The notes under the pieces are model-generated. The model was not told the DNA's origin. It worked only from the letters and a program-made list of their open reading frames with translations, and did not search any database. The position numbers and the translations under genes were made by a program. This document shows positions 1-6,791 of a DNA stretch of 22,152 nucleotides, in pieces. The DNA is from JAAZFF01 sp964405775 (GTDB lineage Bacteria; Verrucomicrobiota; Kiritimatiellia; RFP12; UBA3636). Within the stretch, counting starts at the first letter, position 1, and each line of letters starts with the position of its first letter. The stretch spans positions 1 to 22,152 of the forward strand of contig CAYOPG010000034.1 of NCBI GenBank assembly GCA_964405775.1, given 5' to 3'.

Positions 1-4
1 TGAT

Positions 5-21
5 GGTGCTAATATAGCGCC
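5..21. promoter_or_regulatory. Imperfect palindrome overlapping a -10-like box before the IclR gene
   Basis: The sequence GGTGCT-AATAT-AGCGCC forms a 6-bp inverted repeat (one G-T wobble) that ends directly at the ATG of the IclR gene. The hexamer TAATAT (10-15) inside it resembles a -10 box, and no Shine-Dalgarno sequence is visible between it and the start codon. IclR proteins commonly bind short palindromes over their own promoters, so an autoregulatory operator is a reasonable inference. The -35 region lies outside the window. Confidence 0.35.
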
Positions 22-753
22 ATGTTTCCTCGTCAACCCAATCAAAGCGTCATCGACGGTCTGCTGGTCTTGCAGACCTTGACGGCCGCCGCCCGCCCCA
101 TCGGGTCGCGCGAGCTGGCCCGGCAGCTTGGGCTGGAGCCGACGCGCGTGAACCGCCTCGCCAAGACGCTGGCGGGGCTCGGCTTTCTCCAGCAAGCCGC
201 CGATCGCAAGTACGCCGTGGGGCCTGGCGTGCACGTCCTCGCGGCGCAGGCGCTTCACGCCTCCGGCCTGTTGCGGGCGGCGCTGCCCGCGCTTGAAACG
301 CTCCATCCTCTCGGGCATACCGTTTCGATGGGCGTGATCTGGCGCAGCCAGGTGTGCTATCTCTACCACTGGCATCCGGGCATGTCCTCCGCGGAGGCGG
401 TCGGAATGTCCGACCTCTTTCCGGCGGCCGACTCCGGCATCGGCCACGCGCTGCTCGCACGCCTGGCGGAGGAGGAAGTCCGCCTCCAGCATCCCGACGT
501 CCCCGCCTCGCTGCTGCCGCGCCTCGCCGAGGTCCGGGAACGGGGCTGGGCCTTCATCCCGCGCCGTTCCGAAGCCGTCGTCGCCGTGGCGCTGGGCGAC
601 GTGCCGCCGGCGGCCATCGCGCTGGCCGGGCCCTTTTCGAAGGCGGAGGCGCACCGCTTGATCGAGCCGCTGCGCGTCGCCGCGGCCGCCATTCTTGATT
701 CACTGAACGCATACCAGCAAACCATCCAGAAGAAGGAACCACCATGTCCATGA
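22..753 (+). CDS. IclR-family transcriptional regulator
   Basis: This 243-residue protein has the two-part IclR layout. An N-terminal winged helix-turn-helix (about residues 10-75) includes the recognition-helix region RELARQLGLEPTRVNRLAKT and the wing ending in KYAVGPG. An effector-binding domain (about 80-230) follows, with the family's usual late Gly/Ala-rich strand (VAVALGD then AIALAGPFSKAE). IclR proteins are usually 250-270 residues, so it is slightly short but complete. It should bind DNA as a dimer or tetramer and sense a small metabolite, often a sugar acid or aromatic compound; the ligand cannot be read here. Its last 10 bp overlap the FAD oxidoreductase gene, which suggests co-transcription and makes that enzyme a likely target. 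The block is much richer in GC than the DNA from 3348 on. The start ATG has no visible ribosome binding site. Confidence 0.88.
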   Translation: MFPRQPNQSVIDGLLVLQTLTAAARPIGSRELARQLGLEPTRVNRLAKTLAGLGFLQQAADRKYAVGPGVHVLAAQALHASGLLRAALPALETLHPLGHTVSMGVIWRSQVCYLYHWHPGMSSAEAVGMSDLFPAADSGIGHALLARLAEEEVRLQHPDVPASLLPRLAEVRERGWAFIPRRSEAVVAVALGDVPPAAIALAGPFSKAEAHRLIEPLRVAAAAILDSLNAYQQTIQKKEPPCP

Positions 754-2027
754 AGGCAGTCATCGAGTCCGAGAAGCGCACGCCGGTCGTCGGCGAATAC
801 GATGTCATCGTCGCCGGCGGCGGCCCCGCCGGGTTTTCCGCGGCCGTCACGGCCGCGCGCGAAGGGGCGCGCGTCTGCCTCGTCGAACAGTGCGGCGGCG
901 TGGGCGGTGTGGCGACCTCGGGGCTGATGAGCCACTGGACGGGCAACACGCGCGGCGGCATCTACGAGGAGATCCTCGATCGCTCGGCGGACGGTCCGAT
1001 GCGCCAGACGATCCACCCGGAGAAGCTCCACGGCGTGCTGCTCGAAATGCTGCTGGAGGCGGGGGTCGAGATCCGCCTCTACACCTTTGTCGTGGCCCCG
1101 GTGATGGACGGGGATCGGGTCGCGGGCGTCATCGTCGAGAGCAAGTCCGGTCGTCAGGCGCTGCTCGCAAAGGTGGTTGTCGACGCCACGGGCGATGGCG
1201 ACGTCGCGGCGCGCGCCGGCGCGGAATTCCGCCTGGGGCGCGAGGGCGATTCGGCCATGCAGCCCATGACGCTCATGTTCAAAGTCGGCGGCGTGGACAT
1301 GTCGCGCGCCATCCTGCCGCCGTCCTTCGAGACGAGGATCGCGGTGCCGTCCGGAGAAATCCAGGCGCTGGCCCGCCAGATCCTACCGCATCCCGCCGGC
1401 CATGTGCTGCTCTACCCCACGTCGATTCCCGGAGTCGTGACGTGCAACATGACCAACGCCATCGGCGTGGACGGGACGAAGGCCGAGGATCTGACCGCCG
1501 CGCAGATTCTCTGTCGTCGGCAGATTCCGCTCATCGTGAAGTTCCTGCGCGAACACGCTCCCGGCTACGAGAACTGCCACCTGCTGAGCGCCGGCGCCCA
1601 GATCGGCGTGCGCGAGACGCGCCACTTCATCGGCGTCAGCACGCTGACCGAGGACGACATCGCCACGGCCCGTGTCTTCCCCGACTGGGTGGTGACGAAG
1701 GCGCACTTCAACTTCGACATCCACAACATCAAGGGCGCCGGCCTCGACGAGCACGGCGAGCAGCACCACTTCAAGCAGGCCAAGGGCTACACGATCCCGT
1801 ACGGCTGCCTGGTGCCCCGCCGCATCGACGGGCTCCTGCTGGCCGGCCGCATCATCTCCGGCACCCACAAGGCGCACTCGAACTTCCGCGTGATGCCGAT
1901 CTGCGCCAACATCGGCCAGGCGGCCGGCACGGCGGCGGCGCTTGCGGCGAAGCGTGGCGTCGCGCCCCGCTACCTGCCCGTGACCGACATCCAGGCCGCG
2001 CTGAAGCGCCAGGGCGTCGAGGTCTAA
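744..2027 (+). CDS. FAD-dependent oxidoreductase (FAD_oxidored family)
   Basis: A 427-residue flavoprotein. The N-terminal Rossmann dinucleotide fold is plain: VIVAGGGPAGFSAA with G25-G-G-P-A-G30 and the ribose-binding acid E48 in VCLVEQ. A second FAD contact lies near the C-terminus, in the region LLLAGRIISGTHKAH followed by a Gly/Ala-rich helix (IGQAAGTAAALA). The architecture matches the FAD_oxidored family found widely in PVC and Bacteroidota genomes beside carbohydrate-utilisation genes; substrates are mostly unknown. AAGGA at 733-737 sits 6 bases before ATG 744, which supports that start over ATG 750. It overlaps the IclR gene by 10 bp, so translation is probably coupled. There is no signal peptide, so it is cytoplasmic. 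Third codon positions are strongly G/C biased, unlike mutL downstream. No convincing terminator follows. Confidence 0.9.
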   Translation: MSMKAVIESEKRTPVVGEYDVIVAGGGPAGFSAAVTAAREGARVCLVEQCGGVGGVATSGLMSHWTGNTRGGIYEEILDRSADGPMRQTIHPEKLHGVLLEMLLEAGVEIRLYTFVVAPVMDGDRVAGVIVESKSGRQALLAKVVVDATGDGDVAARAGAEFRLGREGDSAMQPMTLMFKVGGVDMSRAILPPSFETRIAVPSGEIQALARQILPHPAGHVLLYPTSIPGVVTCNMTNAIGVDGTKAEDLTAAQILCRRQIPLIVKFLREHAPGYENCHLLSAGAQIGVRETRHFIGVSTLTEDDIATARVFPDWVVTKAHFNFDIHNIKGAGLDEHGEQHHFKQAKGYTIPYGCLVPRRIDGLLLAGRIISGTHKAHSNFRVMPICANIGQAAGTAAALAAKRGVAPRYLPVTDIQAALKRQGVEV

Positions 2028-2103
2028 CGCTCCGTCTCGCCCAGTATTCGGTCGGTCGCCGGGGCGCTGGAAGCGTGTGGGAGTATGGGAGTGCGTGAGT
2101 TAT

Positions 2104-2135
2104 CTTTGTCGCGAGCTTTGTCGTAATCTTTGTCG
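2104..2135. repeat. Three CTTTGTCG copies at exact 12-bp spacing
   Basis: CTTTGTCG occurs at 2104, 2116 and 2128, so the unit is 12 bp (roughly ATCTTTGTCG plus two variable bases). The regular phase argues for a short degenerate tandem array. It lies just downstream of the oxidoreductase stop codon, outside any gene. Confidence 0.75.
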
Positions 2136-2189
2136 ATCCCGCGTGAGGCGTGGGGGTGGGGATGTGGCTGTGGGAGTTCCGCGTCTGCC

Positions 2190-2266
2190 GTACTCGTACA
2201 CCTACTCTTACACTCGAATCTTGTCTTGAATCCCGGATTGGCGTGTAGGAGTATGTGTACGAGTAC
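2190..2266. repeat. Long imperfect inverted repeat, 24-bp arms and 29-nt loop
   Basis: The left arm is 2190-2213 and the right arm 2243-2266. They are reverse complements at 22 of 24 positions. The arms carry a loose hexamer rhythm around GAGTAC/GTGTAC. As RNA this would fold into a stable hairpin with a 29-nt loop (2214-2242); as DNA it could extrude a cruciform. No T-run follows, so it does not look like a standard intrinsic terminator, although it lies about 160 bp past the oxidoreductase stop. Confidence 0.75.
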
Positions 2267-2570
2267 GAGGAGGAACACGCCCCAAGCGCCCGTCATGGGT
2301 AATCGTTCAGTCGCAGAGGTTCGGTCACTGTCGGGTGCCAATCTCGCGAAGTGAGTGGTGCGTAGCGAGTAGGGAGCAGTTACAGCTTCTGACCGATTCC
2401 ATAAACCGGGGGAAGTCCGCCAAATTCGAGGCATTGACAACGACGGTTCCGTATGGTACATTGATCTTCATTACGTATTGGCATCCGGTGCGCGCGTTTT
2501 GAATCCGCGAAGGCGCAAAGGGAGATTCTGACGAGACCTGGTGAACAACTCTAATAATTGGGAGCACGCG

Positions 2571-2656
2571 ATGAAAAAGGCTGGCGTTTCCTTGATTTCA
2601 ATGTTGCTGTTCACGAAGCGCCGCTGCCCCCGGGCATCGTGATCATGGTGCGGTAG
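2571..2656 (+). pseudogene. Gene stub: exported-protein N-terminus joined out of frame to a foreign tail
   Basis: GGGAG lies a few bases before ATG 2571, and the reading frame starts MKKAGVSLISMLLF, a typical start of a signal peptide. After that the frame loses protein-like character and stops at 2640-2642. A different frame then reads EAPLPPGIVIMVR and stops at 2654-2656, which looks like the natural C-terminus of a protein. The simplest reading is an internal deletion that removed most of a secreted-protein gene and left its ribosome binding site, first codons and last codons out of frame. The parent family is not recognisable. Chance similarity to a gene start cannot be excluded. Confidence 0.4.
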
Positions 2657-2697
2657 CCGGGGAGCGAGGGAAGAAACGTGTGAAACTCTGAGTCACC

Positions 2698-2830
2698 ACT
2701 CTTCGTCTGATACGCTTAGTCCATACGCTTAGTCCTTTCCCCTTTACGCTTAGTCCCCGAAAACGAAACGAGTGAGACGAAGAGTAAAAGACTAAGAGTA
2801 TAAATCAGGGTGAAAGATTAGGGTGAAAGA
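2698..2830. repeat. Cluster of short direct and inverted repeats
   Basis: TACGCTTAGTCC occurs three times (2711-2722, 2724-2735, 2745-2756). ACTCTTCGTCT (2698-2708) is a perfect 11-bp inverted match to AGACGAAGAGT (2775-2785). GACTAAGAGTA near 2790-2800 is a near reverse complement of the TACGCTTAGTC unit. AGGGTGAAAGA is repeated at 2807-2817 and 2820-2830 with a 13-bp period. No protein reads through this region. Confidence 0.75.
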
Positions 2831-2837
2831 GGGCGGC

Positions 2838-3149
2838 ATGACAATGGATTCACGGGGATGCGAACTGACGGGAGCATGGACGGTTTCGGTCTCCGCCACC
2901 GCGCCGAACGGCGTCCGGGCGGAGGCGCGCGTCGAGGTGCCGCGGCCTGAAGCGGTCACGGTGCGCCACGAACGTCACGAGTGGCTTCCGGTTTTCAACC
3001 CGGATGCCTGGGCGGGCTGGCAGAAGGGGCAGCCGCTCGCCGGAGTGAAGGCGCAGGAATGCACCGCCTGCTTCGCCCTGCATCCGGACAGCGTCGTCAT
3101 CGCCGCCGGGTCGGCGGACGATTTTACGTTTCAAGTGGAGGGAAGATAG
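2838..3149 (+). CDS. GC-rich orphan ORF, possible C-terminal remnant of a larger protein
   Basis: The frame encodes 103 residues from ATG 2838; a GTG in frame at 2823 lies inside a repeat and is less likely. GAGGG just before ATG 2838 could serve as a ribosome binding site. Composition is very GC-rich, like the first 2 kb and unlike mutL. The protein alternates short beta-like stretches (GAWTVSVSATA, VRAEARVEVP) with a segment rich in W, H and E (HEWLPVFNPDAWAGWQKGQ) and ends naturally in DDFTFQVEGR. I do not recognise the family. It has no signal peptide, and its left side abuts repeats, so it may be the surviving 3' end of a longer extracellular beta-sandwich protein rather than an intact small gene. 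Confidence 0.4.
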   Translation: MTMDSRGCELTGAWTVSVSATAPNGVRAEARVEVPRPEAVTVRHERHEWLPVFNPDAWAGWQKGQPLAGVKAQECTACFALHPDSVVIAAGSADDFTFQVEGR

Positions 3150-3310
3150 AAAGACGCAGAACCAGAAAGACCAGAGCACCCCGCATTTCACTAGTATCCA
3201 GATTTTCGAATTTCGCAGGAGGCAATACATCCCTGTCGGATATCGCTGATGATGGTGGCATGGGAGCGAGCTGATGATTCCGCTCGATATTGCATTGAAT
3301 TTTAATGTTT

Positions 3311-3340
3311 TTGTTACATTTGCTTATTTTATGCTAGAAT
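3311..3340 (+). promoter_or_regulatory. Extended -10 promoter placing the mutL start at or near +1
   Basis: TTGTTA (3311-3316) and TAGAAT (3335-3340) are separated by 18 bp. TAGAAT is preceded by TGC, giving an extended -10 (TGnTAGAAT). Only 7 bases lie between the -10 box and the mutL ATG at 3348, so transcription should start at or just before the codon, and no Shine-Dalgarno sequence is present. This predicts a leaderless or nearly leaderless mRNA. Confidence 0.55.
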
Positions 3341-3347
3341 TCCGCCT

Positions 3348-5249
3348 ATGACTGTTACGACAAGCGGCGAAGGTTCGAAAATACGTCTGCTATCGGCCAA
3401 TGTGGCAAACAAGATCGCCGCAGGGGAGGTGGTGGAACGCCCCGCTTCCGTAGTCAAGGAATTGCTGGAAAACGCAGTTGACGCAGGAGCCACGCGGGTG
3501 GACATAGTAGTTACGGCTGGGGGGCGCAACCTGATCAGCGTATCCGATGATGGGTCTGGCATGCCTCGTGACGACGCCATAATGGCGGTAGAACGTCAGG
3601 CAACGAGTAAAATCTCCGACGTAGACGACATCGAACACATATCCACTCTGGGATTTCGCGGCGAAGCACTTGCTTCCATAGCTTCCGTTTCCAGATTTAC
3701 ATTGCGCACGCGAACGCGCGCCAGCGACGTCGGCACCGAGGTGACAATATCGGGCGGCAAAATGCAGGATGTGAAGGAATGCGGTTGTCCGGAAGGAACC
3801 ACGATCGAGGTGCGAGACCTGTTTTTCAACGTACCCGCGCGCCGCAAGTTTTTGCGCGCATACCAGACGGAGCAGGCGCACATAAGAAACACATTCGTCG
3901 TGCAGTCGATAGCTTATCCCAATATCGCAATGTCTCTAAAAAGTGACGGCGACTACGCATACCGCCTGCCCGCCGCCGAAACCCTACACGACAGATTGAT
4001 CGACATTGTCGGACACGAGGAGTTGGAGCGAATGGTTCCGGTCGACTGGGAACACGGCGGTATACACGTACACGGCTATGCTGGAATACCGTCATGGACG
4101 CGCGCGGACGGTCTGGGGATGCGTGTATATGTCAACCGACGCCCCGCCTCCGCCCCATTTGTTCAGGTGGCCATAAGGGAAGCGTATCCACGCCTTGAGG
4201 AAAGCCGAAGGCCTGTCGTCTACCTGTTCATCGATTTGCCGCCCGGGGATGTGGACGTCAACGTGCACCCCACGAAGCGCGAGGTTCGCTTCCGCCGCAT
4301 CGGAGACGTGCGCGACGCAGTCATAGGGGCGGTATCCGCCGCGCTCAATCGTTCGGGCGCTCCTATGCCCGCGTCGCCTCAGCAAAGCACAACACCCTCG
4401 GAGGCTGTATGGCCAGAGACTCCTCAAACTGAGCTTTTAAACGGACGGGAACAAAAAGAACCAAGCGCTTTCGAGGGCTCTTCCACTTTCAGAATGCCGA
4501 TGGGTGGCGTCCCCAGTCCAGCACCTCCCGTGCGCCCGGAGCCACGATTAAAGTTCGACGTCCCCGGTGAGCATACGTTCAGCGGCGGCGGGATACCTGT
4601 CAATACGCCGTCACCGCAATGGCACGAACCGGCGGAAGGCGTGGTTATCAACATGCCGGAGGGTGCGCCATGGACGCGTTTCCGCATAATCGGCCGGCTC
4701 GCCGCTGGATACATTATGATGGAGACGGACGGGGGATATACGGTGCTCGATCCCGCCGCAGCCCATGAGCGCGTACTTTATGAAGAGCTTTTGGCAATAT
4801 CTGGCGAGTCTCCCGACGCCTCTCAGCGCCTACTGATCCCGCAGACTGTCCAGCTCAAGCCACTCGACGCTGACCGCATAGAAAAGGTCATCCCGCTGCT
4901 GAAGGAGATGGGGTTCGGAATTGACGCCTTCGGCAGAGACACGTTCAAGATCGACTCCATGCCCTCCCCCATTTCTGAAACGCCTTGCGAAGCGGTTCTA
5001 CTAGACACCGCCGCCGCTCTTGAAGAAGCCGGCGCCAAACGCGGCAAGAGCCGCTGGAAGGACGAGATAATAGCAAAAGCCGCCAGCCGGGCTGCGGTGC
5101 GGAACTCAAAGTCGCTCACGCTCGAAGAACTGACTTCAATGATAGTCCGCCTCGCTGGTTGCAGCATGCCATATACCAGCCCCGGCGGGCGCCCCACGAT
5201 GATATACACTTCGAATCGCGAACTCGACAGGAGATTCGGCAGAAGCTGA
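3348..5249 (+). CDS. mutL: DNA mismatch repair protein MutL
   Basis: A full-length 633-residue MutL. The N-terminal GHKL ATPase is intact: KIAAGEVVERPASVVKELLENAVDAGAT (E41, N42), SDDGSGM, TSKISDVDDI, TLGFRGEALASI and GTTIEVRDLFFNVPARRKF. A transducer domain ends in DVNVHPTKREVRFR, then a Pro-rich linker (about 345-440) leads to the C-terminal dimerisation domain. There the usual endonuclease signature DQHAxxExxxxE reads D468-P-A-A-A-H-E474-R-V-L-Y-E479, and the CPHGRP-type motif near the end reads S611-P-G-G-R-P616. Several metal-ligand positions therefore differ from nicking MutLs. It couples MutS mismatch recognition to strand removal in the cytoplasm. Family alignment forces a start upstream of S10, leaving ATG 3348. 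The next gene follows after 42 bp. Confidence 0.97.
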   Translation: MTVTTSGEGSKIRLLSANVANKIAAGEVVERPASVVKELLENAVDAGATRVDIVVTAGGRNLISVSDDGSGMPRDDAIMAVERQATSKISDVDDIEHISTLGFRGEALASIASVSRFTLRTRTRASDVGTEVTISGGKMQDVKECGCPEGTTIEVRDLFFNVPARRKFLRAYQTEQAHIRNTFVVQSIAYPNIAMSLKSDGDYAYRLPAAETLHDRLIDIVGHEELERMVPVDWEHGGIHVHGYAGIPSWTRADGLGMRVYVNRRPASAPFVQVAIREAYPRLEESRRPVVYLFIDLPPGDVDVNVHPTKREVRFRRIGDVRDAVIGAVSAALNRSGAPMPASPQQSTTPSEAVWPETPQTELLNGREQKEPSAFEGSSTFRMPMGGVPSPAPPVRPEPRLKFDVPGEHTFSGGGIPVNTPSPQWHEPAEGVVINMPEGAPWTRFRIIGRLAAGYIMMETDGGYTVLDPAAAHERVLYEELLAISGESPDASQRLLIPQTVQLKPLDADRIEKVIPLLKEMGFGIDAFGRDTFKIDSMPSPISETPCEAVLLDTAAALEEAGAKRGKSRWKDEIIAKAASRAAVRNSKSLTLEELTSMIVRLAGCSMPYTSPGGRPTMIYTSNRELDRRFGRS

Positions 5250-5291
5250 ACGCGGCTCACTATAGCGCTTTGATGCTCAAGGAGAAACAAA

Positions 5292-6785
5292 ATGACGGAT
5301 CAATATGAGTATGAGGATCAGAAACCCGGGCGTATTTCAGCGTCTGAGGTCATGCACAATCTCGCATTTGCCTGCATCCTCCTGAATATCGTGTTCAGCC
5401 CCTGGTTTTTCGGATCCTGGGAAATGTGGTGGTTTTGGCCTATGGCGGCGTTGATTTTCGCGGGATGCTTTTTCTCTGGCCTCGGCGTATTGCTAAGCAA
5501 CGTGTTCAATACTAACCCCGATCAATGGCAGTCTCTTCGCGACCATTTCTCGGCATCGGGCGGTGTTGTGGCCGTGTTTTTGTCGTACCTGCCATTTCTT
5601 TTATACGCATTGTTGCGCCGTCAGTTTGATTCGGGCGAAGGGCTTCCGCTCGTGGCAATGGAGGCAGAACGCAGCCTTCTGCTGTTTATAACGCCCACGG
5701 CGATCTGCTTAGTGATGTTTCTTTCCTTCACGCGCCGGAAGTTGCGATTGCTTATTTCGGCGTTTCTCGCAAACGCCATACTCATCGCCATCTACGCAAC
5801 AGTAAACCAGTTTTTCCATAATGGAGATTATGTTCTCTGGGTGTTAAGCGAGTGGGACTACGGAGGGCGCGCCAAAGCCGTTTTCTTCTGCCCCAACCAC
5901 CTTTCAGCCTATCTGAACCTTGCTATATGCCTGTGCACAGCGCTGCTATGCGCACCGCGCACACCGCTTCGCGCTAGAATCGCCGCGGCTGTAATGACCG
6001 TCGTGTTGTTTATACCAGACTTCCTCACACTCTCCCGCGGCGGTCTAGCATCACTTGCGTTGGGACTATTAATAGGCATTTCAACTCTCGCCATGCGCGG
6101 ATACAGTCTGCGCGCCAAAATCATAGCTCCCGCCGTCATAATACTCGCCGTCGTTGCGTCCGTCACCATCATCGTCAAGACCGACAACCCGCTTATGGCT
6201 CGCGTAAAAAGCCACGGTCTCTACAATATCGCCGTTAAAAACTACGGAACGCCCGAATTCACGGATAAAGTTATCGACGGCTTCTGGTATTCATTCGACC
6301 GCGGAATGTACATACAGTCTGCACTTCGCGCATGGAAAAGCAACCCGGTCTGGGGAATAGGCCCTGGACAGCATCCGAACCGCTGGCAGGAGTTCAACCC
6401 CACCGATCCGGGCGTTCGCCCAGTGGACGGCGACCCAGCAACGATGAAGCGGCCGCGCTACGTCAACAACCAGCAGCACCTATACGAAGTGCACAGCGAC
6501 TGGACTCAACTCCTCGAAGAATACGGCGTTGTCGGCCTCGCGCTATTTCTTGTGGGTATATCCACTGTTGTCGTTGTGCTGTTCAACGCCCAGACTCGTG
6601 CCAACCGCGGCGAAAACGCGCACAACTTGGAGCGCTCCCTCCCGCTTGCGGCGCAACTCGCATGTCTGGTGATGGCGATTCACTCTCTGGGAGACTTCAG
6701 CTTTCAAATGCCTTCGATCACATGGACGTTCGCGGCTCTTGTTTTCGCCGCCATTCTGTCCGTTGTCGAAACCGGCAAAGCCTGA
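5292..6785 (+). CDS. O-antigen ligase/polymerase-like membrane protein (Wzy_C family)
   Basis: A 497-residue integral membrane protein with about ten or more hydrophobic helices, the first at about residues 22-40. The Wzy_C/RfaL hallmarks are visible: S-R-G-G at about residue 248 between membrane segments, and a large periplasmic loop (about 300-400) with SNPVWGIGPGQHPNRW and then HSDWTQLLEEYGVVGLALFL, the family's conserved loop-to-helix transition. Such proteins join or polymerise sugars on a polyprenyl carrier or lipid A core in the inner membrane; the sugar substrate cannot be read. AAGGAGA ends about 7 bases before ATG 5292. It follows mutL by 42 bp on the same strand, so read-through is likely although the functions are unrelated. 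It ends 6 bp from the convergent HAD-like gene. Confidence 0.85.
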   Translation: MTDQYEYEDQKPGRISASEVMHNLAFACILLNIVFSPWFFGSWEMWWFWPMAALIFAGCFFSGLGVLLSNVFNTNPDQWQSLRDHFSASGGVVAVFLSYLPFLLYALLRRQFDSGEGLPLVAMEAERSLLLFITPTAICLVMFLSFTRRKLRLLISAFLANAILIAIYATVNQFFHNGDYVLWVLSEWDYGGRAKAVFFCPNHLSAYLNLAICLCTALLCAPRTPLRARIAAAVMTVVLFIPDFLTLSRGGLASLALGLLIGISTLAMRGYSLRAKIIAPAVIILAVVASVTIIVKTDNPLMARVKSHGLYNIAVKNYGTPEFTDKVIDGFWYSFDRGMYIQSALRAWKSNPVWGIGPGQHPNRWQEFNPTDPGVRPVDGDPATMKRPRYVNNQQHLYEVHSDWTQLLEEYGVVGLALFLVGISTVVVVLFNAQTRANRGENAHNLERSLPLAAQLACLVMAIHSLGDFSFQMPSITWTFAALVFAAILSVVETGKA

Positions 6786-6791
6786 CCCAAC

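Larger units (their letters stand above)
2028..3347. other. Low-coding, repeat-bearing junction between two DNA blocks
   Basis: These 1.3 kb hold no confident intact gene. From left to right there are three 12-bp-phased copies of CTTTGTCG, a long imperfect inverted repeat, a segment at about 2350-2530 readable on either strand without a convincing product, a gene stub at 2571-2656, a cluster of direct and inverted 11-13 bp repeats, a GC-rich orphan ORF (2838-3149) and an A/T-rich promoter region for mutL. Base composition falls from very GC-rich on the left to moderate on the right. The mix of stubs and degenerate short repeats suggests decayed or rearranged DNA. Confidence 0.6.

Noticed and set aside
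890..2098. 402-codon plus-strand frame overlapping the oxidoreductase
   Set aside because: It is Arg/Gly/Ala-rich low-complexity sequence, typical of a shifted frame in GC-rich DNA, while the overlapping frame has a clear FAD-binding fold.
2325..2567. Minus-strand frame of 80 codons containing a protein-like stretch (KINVPYGTVVVNASNLADF)
   Set aside because: The opposite strand reads equally protein-like (KFEALTTTVPYGTLIFITYW). Codon third positions do not favour either clearly, and no ribosome binding site supports a start. It may be a remnant, but strand cannot be decided.
2698..2830. Possible CRISPR-like array from repeated TACGCTTAGTCC
   Set aside because: Units are only 12 bp, spacing is irregular (13 and 21 bp), there are no spacers of constant length and no cas gene is present.
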